A stretch of DNA of 64,000 bases from Massilia sp. PAMC28688 (GCF_019443445.1 NZ_CP080378.1:1240001-1304000); one strand, 5' to 3'; shown: positions 24,924 through 33,606, counted from the first letter of the stretch. Notes: a model not told the origin generated them from the sequence alone. A program made the numbers and translations.

Positions 24924-26120
24924 ATGACCGAACCTGCCGCGCCGCCCAAGAGCCGCCAGAAGTTTTCACTGAACTGGGGCTATCTGGCCGCCATCACGAG
25001 CGGCCAGTCGGCCATTGACTTGAGCTCCCTGGCGCTGCGCAGCCTGCACGACGCGCGCCAGTTCGCGCGCGAGTACGGCTTTGACCTCGACCAGCACGCC
25101 ACCTTGCTGCGCATCGTGCGCGCCCATCGCGAAGCGGTGGACTTCATCCTCGGCCACTTCGTCGACCCCGCCCATGCCGCCCTCATGCCCGAGGAAGTGC
25201 GCTTTGCCGACGACCCGCTGCTGCTGCTGGTCTATGCTTCCCAGCGCGGCGAGCAGACCGACCTGCTGCGCCTGTGGTCGTGCGCGGTGCTCAAGGTCAT
25301 GCACGGGATCTTTTATATCGACAGTGACCTCAAGCTGCGCCACTTTGCCACCATCCGCGCGCAGATCTTTGCCAGCCTCGATGAGGTGATCCACCATGAC
25401 GGCGTGCAGTACTACCTGACCGACGGTCAATTGCGCCTGCCCCTGCTGCATTACGACCGCAAGAGCCACAAGGGCAGGAACAGCATTTTGCTCAAGCTGC
25501 TGCAAAAGGCGGCCTATCTGGCCTCTGACATCTACGACCACCTGGGCGTGCGCCTGACGTTCAACACGCGCTTCGAGTGCCTGCTGGCGCTGCATGCGCT
25601 GCAGCGGGCGCACCTGCTGTCGGTGACCAACGTCGACCCCCAGCGCACCCGCAATACGCTGCTCGACCTGGAGGCGGCCAAGCAGGTGTTTGTCAAATAC
25701 CGCAGCATGCTCGACTTCAGCGATGGCTATCCGGCCGCGCTGCTGCACAAGATGGACGAGGAATTGCTGGCCCTGGCCCAGCCCCAGAGTCGCAGCGACA
25801 ATCCTCACAGCGGGGCCGGCTTTTCCAGCCTGCAGGTCACGCTGCGCAAGATGATCCATTTGCGCGGCGCCGATATCGAGCATGCGCACGATGGCGACGT
25901 GGATTTTTTCTTCGAGTACGAGATCCAGCTGATGGACCGCGCCAGCCATGACCGCAGCCAGTCCGGCCCGGCCAGCCACGAGGCGTACAAGCAGCGCCAG
26001 GTGGATACGGCGCGCCTGCGCGTATTGGGGCGCGACCTGCTGGATCTTATTGGGGCTGCCCGGGGCGGCAGTGGGGCACAGGCGCTTCCCGGCGGCGACG
26101 CGGCGCCGGGCCCACGCTGA
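24924..26120 (+). CDS. conserved hypothetical with RelA/SpoT-like motif
   Basis: 398 residues. No signal peptide or membrane segment. The N-terminal half is helical. Around residues 175-225 there is KSHKGRNSILLK, which fits K-x-x-x-S-x-x-x-K of the ATP-binding R-x-K-x-x-x-S-x-x-x-K motif in RelA/SpoT synthetases (the leading Arg is shifted), then IYDHLGVRLTFNT and a helix FECLLALHALQR, resembling the D-x-x-G-x-R step that follows in those enzymes. The overall family may be one of the TIGR045xx hypotheticals seen in myxobacteria and Massilia, but I recall that only loosely. Catalytic activity is not shown. The C-terminal 30 residues are low-complexity. Confidence 0.55.
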   Translation: MTEPAAPPKSRQKFSLNWGYLAAITSGQSAIDLSSLALRSLHDARQFAREYGFDLDQHATLLRIVRAHREAVDFILGHFVDPAHAALMPEEVRFADDPLLLLVYASQRGEQTDLLRLWSCAVLKVMHGIFYIDSDLKLRHFATIRAQIFASLDEVIHHDGVQYYLTDGQLRLPLLHYDRKSHKGRNSILLKLLQKAAYLASDIYDHLGVRLTFNTRFECLLALHALQRAHLLSVTNVDPQRTRNTLLDLEAAKQVFVKYRSMLDFSDGYPAALLHKMDEELLALAQPQSRSDNPHSGAGFSSLQVTLRKMIHLRGADIEHAHDGDVDFFFEYEIQLMDRASHDRSQSGPASHEAYKQRQVDTARLRVLGRDLLDLIGAARGGSGAQALPGGDAAPGPR

Positions 26121-26159
26121 CGGCGCGGCAGGCCCGCCAGCATGGCCCGGCCTCGGACA

Positions 26160-26585
26160 CTAGGGTCGGCCGACGATGGTGGCGGTCGCCATCAGTTCGT
26201 CAATCAGGGCCAGCGAATTCTTGCCTGACATGGCGTGCGGGTCGACCACGGGCAGGTCGGAAAAGCGCAGCAGCGTGGAGGCGTTGATCTTGCCCAGGTT
26301 GGCCTGGCCCATGGTCCAGCCGGCGTAGCGCCGCTCGCTCACTTCTTCATAGTGCAGCAGCACCACGTCGCTGTGGCGCGCATCGCGCAGGATTTTGGCG
26401 TACAGGGCGTTGATCGCTTCGCGCCCGCCTTCGAGCACCTGCATGAACACCTTGTCGCTGTGGCACAGGATGCCCGTAATGCCGTTCTGCGGGTTGTGTG
26501 CGTGCGCTTCCTGCATGATGTCGTGGATCTGGGCACATTCGATTCTGCCGATCGCACGGCTGGCGTACAGAAGTCTGACTAGCAT
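26160..26585 (-). CDS. BLUF-domain blue-light photoreceptor
   Basis: 141 residues, a stand-alone BLUF protein. Flavin-site residues are visible: Y7 in LLYASRA, N31 before ITGIL, Q49 in VFMQVLEG, and the Trp and Met of AGWTMG. These match the Tyr, Gln and Trp/Met that carry the photocycle in AppA and PixD. FAD is bound and the signal is passed by protein contacts. A short C-terminal helical tail (SLALIDELMATATIVG) replaces any output domain. It follows folE by 50 bases on the same strand and is likely in the same transcript. Confidence 0.93.
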   Translation of the reverse strand: MLVRLLYASRAIGRIECAQIHDIMQEAHAHNPQNGITGILCHSDKVFMQVLEGGREAINALYAKILRDARHSDVVLLHYEEVSERRYAGWTMGQANLGKINASTLLRFSDLPVVDPHAMSGKNSLALIDELMATATIVGRP

Positions 26586-26635
26586 GGTGACTCTCCGGTG
26601 ACTGGCGGTTGGCGGTCTGGCTGAACAGCGCTTGC

Positions 26636-27343
26636 TCAGCGCTTGATCAGCGACAAAAATTCGCGGCGCAGGGACGGGTCCTTGAGGAAGGAGCCGTGCA
26701 TGACGCTGTTGATCATTTTAGCGTCCATGTCCTTCACGCCGCGCCACTGCATGCAGAAGTGATCGGCTTCCATCACCACTGCCAGCCCGTCCGGCTGCAT
26801 TTTTTCCTGCAGCAGGTCGGCCAGCTGCACCACCGCTTCTTCCTGGATCTGGGGCCGGCTCATGATCCACTGGGCGATGCGGGCATACTTGGACAGGCCG
26901 ATCAGGGCCGAATGCTCATTCGGCATGACCCCGATCCAGACCTTGCCGATCACCGGACACAGATGGTGTGAACAGGCGCTGCGCACGGTGATGGGGCCAA
27001 CGATCATCAGTTCATTCAGATGGGCTGCATTGGGAAATTCCGTCACCGGCGGCATCGGAACATAGCGCCCGCCAAAGACTTCGTTGACGAACATCTTGGC
27101 CACGCGCCGGCCCGTGTCCTGGGTGTTGTGGTCATGCTCGGTATCGATCACGAGGCTTTCCAGCACCCCCTGCAGCTTGCTGCTCACTTCGTCCAGCAGG
27201 GCCTCGAGTTCGCCCGGCTCGATGTAGGCGGCAATGTTGTCGTTCGCATGGAAACGGGTCTTGCTCGCCACCAGGCGCTCGCGGATGCGCTGCGACACGG
27301 GGATCGTTACCGGTGTCAGGGTCGTGGTCTTGTCGGTTGCCAT
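26636..27343 (-). CDS. folE: GTP cyclohydrolase I
   Basis: 235 residues. Converts GTP to 7,8-dihydroneopterin triphosphate, the entry to folate (and, in some bacteria, biopterin) synthesis. Zinc and active-site segment RSACSHHLCPVIGKVWIG matches the family C-x-H-H site, followed by GLSKYARIAQWIMSRPQIQE and a C-terminal VVMEADHFCMQWRGVKD. The first 25 residues (MATDKTTTLTPVTIPVSQ) are an unusual threonine-rich lead. Expected cytoplasmic decamer. The BLUF gene lies directly downstream. Confidence 0.93.
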   Translation of the reverse strand: MATDKTTTLTPVTIPVSQRIRERLVASKTRFHANDNIAAYIEPGELEALLDEVSSKLQGVLESLVIDTEHDHNTQDTGRRVAKMFVNEVFGGRYVPMPPVTEFPNAAHLNELMIVGPITVRSACSHHLCPVIGKVWIGVMPNEHSALIGLSKYARIAQWIMSRPQIQEEAVVQLADLLQEKMQPDGLAVVMEADHFCMQWRGVKDMDAKMINSVMHGSFLKDPSLRREFLSLIKR

Positions 27344-27495
27344 GTTCGGGCCTATGGTGAAAGTGCGGGGGTCTGCAGCTGACTGCGGCGTAAATTATAC
27401 TGTGTCAACAGTCCGGGAGCGCGGCACTGGCCGCGGCGGCCCGGGTCAATCGCGCGCCCCTTGCCAAGGCGGCAAGGCTTTGGGATCATGGGGGC

Positions 27496-27963
27496 ATGAA
27501 AATTTCTCTCCCCCTGATTGCGCGCCTGTGTGGCGCCATGGTGCTGGCGTCGGCCAGTGTGGCTTGCAGCGGCGTGTCCGGCAATGGCGAGGCGCCGGCG
27601 ACGGCTGCACCGGCCGCGGCCGCGCCGGCCCCCGCTCCCGTGGTGGCGGCCGCGCCGGCCGGCACGGCCCGTTCCCGGCTCATGGCCGAAATCGGCGATG
27701 CCGCGTGCGATACGGCGCAGCAATGCAAGACCGTCCCCGTCGGCAGCAAGGCCTGTGGCGGCCCGGAAGGGTATCTGGCGTATTCCACCAAACGCAGCGA
27801 CAGTGCCAAGGTGGCACGCCTGGCTGCCGAAGATGCGGCCCAGCGCAAGGAACAGGACCAGCGTTCGGGCATGATATCGAACTGCATGATGCTGATGGAC
27901 CCGGGCGCCACCTGCAGCGCCGGCCGCTGCGTGACCGCCAAACCGGGGGCGGTGGCCAGCTAG
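27496..27963 (+). CDS. secreted cysteine-containing hypothetical protein
   Basis: 155 residues. N-terminal signal (ISLPLIARLCGAMVLASAS) ending near VACSG, a near-lipobox that lacks the usual Leu/Val at -3, so lipid attachment is uncertain. A long Ala/Pro-rich linker follows, then a compact domain with regular cysteines: GDAACDTAQQCKTVPVG, KACGGPEGYLAYS, SNCMMLMD and ATCSAGRCV, likely disulfide-bonded. Probably periplasmic; no function recognised. It is divergent from folE. Confidence 0.65.
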   Translation: MKISLPLIARLCGAMVLASASVACSGVSGNGEAPATAAPAAAAPAPAPVVAAAPAGTARSRLMAEIGDAACDTAQQCKTVPVGSKACGGPEGYLAYSTKRSDSAKVARLAAEDAAQRKEQDQRSGMISNCMMLMDPGATCSAGRCVTAKPGAVAS

Positions 27964-27979
27964 CGCCGCCCGTTCCAGA

Positions 27980-28020
27980 CCCCGCGTAAAAATTGCTTAC
28001 ACACAATTTTATGCGCGGGG
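27980..28020. repeat. imperfect 17-bp inverted repeat upstream of the MepK-like gene
   Basis: CCCCGCG-TAAAAATTG and CAATTTTA-TGCGCGGGG pair across an eight-base loop with one small bulge. There is no T-tract, so it is either a weak terminator for the preceding gene or a regulatory site 50 bases ahead of the MepK-like gene. Confidence 0.4.
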
Positions 28021-28072
28021 GGCGCGCTTTCGGTATCATGGGGGTTCGAGAATTACGCGTAAGGACATTATC

Positions 28073-28609
28073 ATGAACCAACGCCGCTCCTTCCTGAAGA
28101 CCTCCGTTGTGCTTGCTTCTGCCATGGGTGTGCCTGCCCTCGCCCGCGCTGCTGTTGCTGCGCCGCATGAACGCGTGTTGCGACTGTACAACACGCACAC
28201 GGGCGAAAGTATCAAGCGGGTATTCTGGGCCGAAGGCCAGTTCATTCCTGACGCCATGGCCGATATCAACAAGCTGTTGCGTGACCACCGCAGCAATACC
28301 ATCAAGGACATGGACCCCAAGCTCTTGCTCCTGCTCGACAAGGTCAGTGCCAAGTTCGGCGGTTCGGACGTCCTGCATGTCATTTCCGGCTATCGCTCGC
28401 CGGAGACCAATGCCAAGCTGGCCAAGGCCAGCGGGGGCGTGGCCCGCCACAGCATGCACCTTGACGGCAAGGCCATCGATATCCGCATCCCCGGGCGCGA
28501 CCTGGCTGCCCTGCACAAGGCGGCCCTGGCGGAAAAGTCGGGCGGTGTGGGCTACTATCCCTCGTCGCAATTCGTCCACCTCGACACGGGCCGCACCCGC
28601 CACTGGTAA
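28073..28609 (+). CDS. DUF882/MepK-type murein endopeptidase (YcbK-like)
   Basis: 178 residues. A twin-arginine signal is visible (NQRRSFLKTSVVLASAMG), so export by Tat is expected. The catalytic domain is an M15-type zinc peptidase: HVISGYRSPETNAKL, the HSMHLDGKAIDIRIPG block carrying His and Asp ligands, and SQFVHLDTG with the last His. E. coli MepK cuts the 3-3 cross-links of peptidoglycan. Its stop overlaps the next start by one base (TAATG), making this the first gene of a three-gene operon. Confidence 0.9.
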   Translation: MNQRRSFLKTSVVLASAMGVPALARAAVAAPHERVLRLYNTHTGESIKRVFWAEGQFIPDAMADINKLLRDHRSNTIKDMDPKLLLLLDKVSAKFGGSDVLHVISGYRSPETNAKLAKASGGVARHSMHLDGKAIDIRIPGRDLAALHKAALAEKSGGVGYYPSSQFVHLDTGRTRHW

Positions 28610-29466
28610 TGCGGGCCACTGGTCACCGGGCAAAGGGCATGATGGGGGCACCGCGCCTGCGCCACATCCTTGCCCTGGCCGCCCTCGTCTCTGCCTCCTG
28701 GGCACCGGGCGCGGCGGCGCAAGTAGCGCCCGCAGCCCAGCCCATGCAGACCGTGCGCGTGCCGTTCGTGCGCGACCCGGTCGACAAGTCTTACCGCAAA
28801 ATGATCCGCGGCATGGACCGCTTCGCGCGCGACCGCGCCCTGGCGCCCCAGGCAACACTGCGCTTCCGGCTGCTGCCGCGCCTGCCCAATTCGCAGCTTG
28901 AAGGCGTGACCCTGCGGGTGCTGGGCGACAATGTATCGCTGCCGCTCACGATTGCTCCCGATTTCAGCTTTGTCCTGCCGCGCAACAGCCAGGCCTTCAA
29001 TGAAGATGCGGCCGTCATTGCCAGCCGCCGCAGCGACAGCATGACCTGGCGCGCCTGGGTGCAGTCGCCCGGCCTGGCCCCCGGCACCCGCCGCCTCGGC
29101 GACCTGCGCCTGGAATGCCTGGTCGGCATGGAGTCGGGCCTGGTATCGAACAGTTCCCCCATGTTCGGCTGGCTGTCGAACATGCTGACCGATCCGGACC
29201 AGGTCTGTGGCCAGCCCGATGGCAATTATTTGTTCTTTGCCGACCGTCCCCTGTTCAGCGTGATCCTGCGCCACGGCAGCCGCACCCAGGTGCTGCCCTT
29301 CGACATGCTGTATGCGGGGGGCCAGCAGACACGCGAGATGCTGCCGTTTTGCGACTGCCAGGTGCTGCTTGACCGCAGCTACTATGCCCCGATCTGGGAC
29401 CGCAGCTGGCCCGACGACACGGTCGTCGCCTTCGAGTACATGACCGATGCGGCGGTGCAGCCATGA
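28609..29466 (+). CDS. exported conserved hypothetical protein
   Basis: 285 residues from ATG 28609, with an alternative at 28639. A signal peptide (LRHILALAALVSASWAPGAAAQ) leads into a beta-rich domain: MDRFARDRALAPQATLRFRL, LRVLGDNVSLPLTIAPDFSF, and a C-terminal segment with paired cysteines (LPFCDCQVLL) and PIWDRSWPDDTVVAFEY. Strand pattern and tryptophans suggest a periplasmic carbohydrate- or wall-related protein; I do not recognise a named family. Overlaps both neighbours in the operon. Confidence 0.7.
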   Translation: MRATGHRAKGMMGAPRLRHILALAALVSASWAPGAAAQVAPAAQPMQTVRVPFVRDPVDKSYRKMIRGMDRFARDRALAPQATLRFRLLPRLPNSQLEGVTLRVLGDNVSLPLTIAPDFSFVLPRNSQAFNEDAAVIASRRSDSMTWRAWVQSPGLAPGTRRLGDLRLECLVGMESGLVSNSSPMFGWLSNMLTDPDQVCGQPDGNYLFFADRPLFSVILRHGSRTQVLPFDMLYAGGQQTREMLPFCDCQVLLDRSYYAPIWDRSWPDDTVVAFEYMTDAAVQP

Positions 29467-29777
29467 GGCGCGTCCCGCATCTGGCCCTGGCACTGTCGCT
29501 GGGCGCTTGTGCCGGCACCCCGCCCCCGCCCGGCACCCAGGTCGAGCAAGCGCGCCTGGCCGCTGCCACCGTCCCCGGCCAGGCCACCCGCGCCAGCGTG
29601 CTGGCCGCCCTTGGCCCTACCCGCAGCATTGCCTTCGACAGCGGCTACCAGGTGTGGCTGTACCAGGCCCCCCAGGGGAACGGGCTGTTTTCCGAGTATG
29701 TCGTGCTGTTCGATCCCAGCGGCGTGGTGAGCAAGACGCGCCAGGGTGCGCCGGCCCCGGCAAAATCAGGCAAATAA
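29463..29777 (+). CDS. small lipoprotein, BamE/SmpA-like fold
   Basis: 104 residues, start overlapping the previous stop (ATGA). A short lipoprotein signal ends with L-G-A-C-A-G, lipidated Cys near residue 16. The mature domain (GQATRASVLAALGPTRSIAF, SGYQVWLYQ, EYVVLFDPSGVVSKT) fits the short alpha-beta fold of SmpA/BamE-type and related lipoproteins. Probably anchored in the outer membrane; as part of the MepK-like operon it may assist wall or envelope assembly. It is shorter than true BamE and would not replace it. Confidence 0.7.
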   Translation: MRRVPHLALALSLGACAGTPPPPGTQVEQARLAAATVPGQATRASVLAALGPTRSIAFDSGYQVWLYQAPQGNGLFSEYVVLFDPSGVVSKTRQGAPAPAKSGK

Positions 29778-29850
29778 ACACGATTGCACTAAACTTTTTG
29801 CGCTGTTCGCCACTCTAAACACCGAATCGCGATATCCGGGGCGGGCGTTC

Positions 29851-31833
29851 ATGCACAACCATCTTGTCCAGTTTTATGAGGATGACGTTTTCCTCATCAA
29901 GGGGCTGGCCGACTTCATCGGCGGCGCCATCGCGGCCGGGCACAAGGGCATTGCCATCGCCACGTCCGAACACCTGCGCAGCCTCGAGCAAACCTTGCAG
30001 GGGCGGGGCCTGCTCGATGAACACGGATCGGCCAAGAGCGGGCGCTACCTGCCGCTGGCCGCAGACTGCATGCTGCCCCTGTTCATGGAACGAGGCGAGC
30101 CGGTGGAAGAGCGCTTCCAGGATGCCATCGGCGGCATCATCCGCGATGCCGCCGAGCATGAGCACGACCAGATTTTCGTGTTCGGTGAAATGGTGGCCAT
30201 CCTGTGCGCGCCGGCCCACCGCTCGCTCTATTCCACGGGCAAGCACGACGCCGCCATCAAGGTGGAACGCTACTTCAACAAACTGCAGCGGCACTACCCG
30301 TTTTCACTGCTGTGCGCCTACCCCCTCAATGCTTTTCCGAGCGCCAACGACGCTGCCATGTTCAGCGAAGTGTGCAATCTGCACAGCCATGTCCTGCCGG
30401 CCGAAAGCTTCGACCCGGCCGTCAATATCGACCACCTGCACCGCACCGTCGCCACCTTGCAACAGCAAGCCTATTCCCTGTCCACCGAGGTCCACAGCCG
30501 CCAGCAGATCGAGCAGGCCATGCGTGAGGTCAATGTCGACCGCCTCACGGGCCTGGCCAACCGCAACGTCTTCCACGACCGGCTCGAGCGCGACATCAAG
30601 GTATCGCGGCGCAGCGGTCTGCCGCTGGCCCTGCTGTTCATTGATCTCGACCACTTCAAGGAAATCAACGACACCCTGGGCCACCAGGTAGGCGACACAC
30701 TGCTCAAGCAGGTAGGCCAGCGCCTGCAAACCTATGTGCGCGAGACCGATACCGTGGCACGCCTGGGCGGCGACGAATTCACCGTCACCCTGAGCGAGCT
30801 GCACGAGGTCGACACCGTCACCGATATCGCGCACAAAATCCGCACCGACCTGGCACGGCCATTTCGCCTTGGCAGCGACATGGCCTATATTTCGGCCAGC
30901 ATTGGCATCACGCTGTATCCGCGCGACGGCGACAATGCCGTCGAACTGCTGCGCAATGCCGACCAGGCCATGTACCAGTCCAAGGACCAGGGCCGCAACC
31001 GGCTCAGCTACTTTACGCCCTGCATGCAGGAAGCGGCGCAGGCGCGCATGACCATGAGTAACGAGCTGCGCCGCGCCATCGACGACCGCCAGCTTGCACT
31101 CCACTATCAACCCATCGTCGATATGGCCAGCCGGTGCGTGCGCAAGGCCGAAGCCTTGCTGCGCTGGTCGCATCCCCAGCTGGGCCAGGTCAGTCCCGTC
31201 GACTTCATTCCCATTGCCGAGCACAATGGCCAGATCATCGGCATTGGCAACTGGGTGTTCCAGGAGGCGCTGGCCTTTGCCCGCCACTGCCGCACCATTG
31301 AGGGCGAGCTGACCATCAACGTCAATGTGTCGCCGGCCCAGTTTTATCACGGCGATGACATCTGGGGCAGTTGGCTCAGCGACGGTACCATGGCAACCAT
31401 CGGCAGGGACAGCGTGCCCGAGGTAGGCCTGGAAATCACGGAAGGCTTGCTGCTCGCTTCCAGCCCCACGGTCATGAAGCAGCTGCGCCTGTTTCATAAG
31501 GCCGGCATCAAGATTTCGCTCGATGACTTCGGCACCGGTTATTCCTCCCTGTCCTACTTGCGCAAATTCAATCTCGACTTTCTCAAGATTGACCAATCCT
31601 TTGTCTACAACCTCGACAACGATGCAGCCAATGTTGCCTTGTGCGAAGCCATCATCGTCATGGCCCACAAGCTTGGCCTCAAGGTGATTGCAGAAGGGGT
31701 GGAAAATGAGGCCCAGGCCGAGATCCTGCGCGCGGCAGACTGCGATTACGGCCAGGGTTTTCTGTTCAGCGAGCCACTGCCGGGGCCTGCCTTCGAGCAG
31801 TTACTCAGGCAGGGACACAGTGCGGCGGCCTGA
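29851..31833 (+). CDS. MEDS-GGDEF-EAL cyclic-di-GMP protein
   Basis: 660 residues from ATG 29851; upstream in-frame codons are not credible. The N-terminal part (LVQFYEDDVFLIKGLADFIG to about 190) is a MEDS domain (DcmR-type sensory), known from methylotroph and other light/redox-linked regulators. A coiled linker follows, then GGDEF with intact RLGGDEF, and EAL with EALLRW, NVSPAQFYH, LEITEG, DDFGTGYSSLSYL and AEGVEN. Both catalytic sets look intact, so it can make and break c-di-GMP in principle. Cytoplasmic. Monocistronic, with a promoter probably in 29778-29850. Confidence 0.92.
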   Translation: MHNHLVQFYEDDVFLIKGLADFIGGAIAAGHKGIAIATSEHLRSLEQTLQGRGLLDEHGSAKSGRYLPLAADCMLPLFMERGEPVEERFQDAIGGIIRDAAEHEHDQIFVFGEMVAILCAPAHRSLYSTGKHDAAIKVERYFNKLQRHYPFSLLCAYPLNAFPSANDAAMFSEVCNLHSHVLPAESFDPAVNIDHLHRTVATLQQQAYSLSTEVHSRQQIEQAMREVNVDRLTGLANRNVFHDRLERDIKVSRRSGLPLALLFIDLDHFKEINDTLGHQVGDTLLKQVGQRLQTYVRETDTVARLGGDEFTVTLSELHEVDTVTDIAHKIRTDLARPFRLGSDMAYISASIGITLYPRDGDNAVELLRNADQAMYQSKDQGRNRLSYFTPCMQEAAQARMTMSNELRRAIDDRQLALHYQPIVDMASRCVRKAEALLRWSHPQLGQVSPVDFIPIAEHNGQIIGIGNWVFQEALAFARHCRTIEGELTINVNVSPAQFYHGDDIWGSWLSDGTMATIGRDSVPEVGLEITEGLLLASSPTVMKQLRLFHKAGIKISLDDFGTGYSSLSYLRKFNLDFLKIDQSFVYNLDNDAANVALCEAIIVMAHKLGLKVIAEGVENEAQAEILRAADCDYGQGFLFSEPLPGPAFEQLLRQGHSAAA

Positions 31834-31919
31834 CACCGGCCCGGCCGCGGCAAGCGCCAGCGCCAGCCGCTACAATGGCAGACCCGGGCTTGCCGGCCCA
31901 CCGTTTGCGCGCCGCCTTC

Positions 31920-33131
31920 ATGGATCATCCTCCCCGTTCGCCCCAGACCATTGCCATGCTCGGCGTGACCCAGCTTGTCTCCTGGGGCAGCCTGTACTAC
32001 GCCTTTGCCATCCTGTCCCAGAGCATTGCCCGGGATACCGGCATGCGCCCGGAAATTGTGTTTGGCGCCTATTCCTGGGCCCTGCTGGCCTGCGGCCTGG
32101 CCGCGCCCGTGGTCGGCAGGCTGATCGACCGCCATGGCGGGCGCCCGGTACTGGCCGGCGGTTCCGTGGTCACGGCTGCAGGTTTTTTCCTGCTGGCCCA
32201 TGCCAGCGGGGTGTTTCTGTACTTTCTCGCCTGGACCGTGCTGGGACTGGGCATGGCCGCGGTGCTGTACGACGCCGCCTTTGCCGCCCTCAACTACCGC
32301 TTCGGCCTCGATGCCCGGCGCGCCATTGCCAGCCTGACCCTGTTTGGCGGATTTGCCAGTACCGTGTTCTGGCCCCTCACGCTCAAGCTCGACACGGCGC
32401 TGGGCTGGCGCGATACCTATTTCATCTATGGCCTGGTCCAGCTGCTGCTGTGCCTTCCCCTGCACCTCATGCTCGACCGGCACCAGGCGCCGCGCGTGGC
32501 GCCGGCCGCCAGCCGCACCCGGGCCGACTTCACCCTGCGCCAGGCCCTCCACCATCCCATGTTCTGGATGCTGGCGCTGGCGCTGGCGGCCAACCAGTTC
32601 ATTTTCTCGGCCCTCTCGGTCCACCTGATCGGCATCCTGCAGGGCTTTGGCCATTCCGTCACCAGCGTGGTCATCATGTCGTCCCTGATCGGCCCCATGC
32701 TGGTGGCCGGGCGCCTGCTGGAAATGACCTTCGGGCACCGCGTGGGCGCCGACACCCTGGGCAAGCTGTGCTTTGCCACCTTGCCGGCAGCCATGCTGCT
32801 GGTCATGTTCCTGGGCCGCCATCAGCTGGCCATGGCCCTGTTCTGCGCGGTATACGGCCTGGCCACCGGCATCCTGACCATCGTGCGCGGGACCGTGCCC
32901 CAGCTGCTGTTTGGGACGCGCAATTATGGCGCCATTGCCGGCGCCCTTGCCACGCCATCCCTCCTGACCAAGGCCGCCGGGCCCCTGGCCGTCGCTGCCA
33001 TGATGGGGGCCCAGGCCGGTCCCGCGCCCCTGTTCGGCATGCTGCTCGCGTTTTCCCTCGTCTCCCTGGTGCTCTACCTGCTGGCGCTGCGCGGCCAGGC
33101 CGCCGCGCCCGCACCAGTGGCGACCGGCTAG
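31920..33131 (+). CDS. MFS transporter
   Basis: About 403 residues (a longer start at 31875 is possible). Twelve membrane helices in two halves, with the MFS inter-helix 2/3 signature GRLIDRHGGRPVLAGG. Conserved openings: LGVTQLVSWGSLYYAFAIL and YDAAFAALNYRFG. Of the drug/oxalate-like groups it is nearest, by eye, to the OFA or YbfB-like uptake type, but substrate cannot be inferred. The C-terminal half carries the second basic inter-helix loop (MTFGHRVGADTLG). Followed by the thioesterase gene, 31 bases later. Confidence 0.88.
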   Translation: MDHPPRSPQTIAMLGVTQLVSWGSLYYAFAILSQSIARDTGMRPEIVFGAYSWALLACGLAAPVVGRLIDRHGGRPVLAGGSVVTAAGFFLLAHASGVFLYFLAWTVLGLGMAAVLYDAAFAALNYRFGLDARRAIASLTLFGGFASTVFWPLTLKLDTALGWRDTYFIYGLVQLLLCLPLHLMLDRHQAPRVAPAASRTRADFTLRQALHHPMFWMLALALAANQFIFSALSVHLIGILQGFGHSVTSVVIMSSLIGPMLVAGRLLEMTFGHRVGADTLGKLCFATLPAAMLLVMFLGRHQLAMALFCAVYGLATGILTIVRGTVPQLLFGTRNYGAIAGALATPSLLTKAAGPLAVAAMMGAQAGPAPLFGMLLAFSLVSLVLYLLALRGQAAAPAPVATG

Positions 33132-33162
33132 AATAGCCCTATTGCCACTTTCCGAGTACGCC

Positions 33163-33606
33163 ATGGCCCGCCTGCAGCTCGACTTTCCCGAAGAACAGTA
33201 TTACTACACGACCCCGCTCACCGTGCGCGTGACGGACATTAACGGTGCCAATCACCTGGGCAACGATTCCATGATTTCCATGATTTCGGAAGCCCGCGCC
33301 CGCTTTCTGTACGAGTTTGGCGTGCGCGAAACGGAACGCGACGGCACCGGCATCATCGTCACCGACCTGGCCACCACCTACCGGGCGGAAGCACATGCCC
33401 GGGATCAATTGCTGTTTGAAGTGGGCGTGATGGACTTTAACAAGTACGGCGGCGACATCACCTTCCGCATCACGCGCCCGCGCGACAAGACCCTGGTGGC
33501 CATGGCCAAATCCGGTTTTGTGTTTTACAACTACAAGACCAGCCAGGTCGTGGCCATGCCGGACGAGTTCCGCGCCAAGTTTCCGCGCGCCAATTGGATC
33601 GACTGA
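33163..33606 (+). CDS. acyl-CoA thioesterase-like hot-dog protein
   Basis: 147 residues from ATG 33163. The segment RVTDINGANHLGNDSMISMISEARARF is the hot-dog core with the central helix; VTDINGANHLGN resembles the 4-hydroxybenzoyl-CoA/acyl-CoA thioesterase active-site turn. Then IIVTDLATTYRAEAHARDQL and AKSGFVFYNY. It likely hydrolyses an acyl-CoA in the cytoplasm; substrate not known. Downstream of the MFS gene on the same strand, so possibly co-transcribed. Confidence 0.8.
   Translation: MARLQLDFPEEQYYYTTPLTVRVTDINGANHLGNDSMISMISEARARFLYEFGVRETERDGTGIIVTDLATTYRAEAHARDQLLFEVGVMDFNKYGGDITFRITRPRDKTLVAMAKSGFVFYNYKTSQVVAMPDEFRAKFPRANWID

Noticed and set aside
31746..33164. 472-codon minus-strand frame opposite the MFS gene
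   Set aside because: Gln/Gly/His-rich shadow with no fold pattern.
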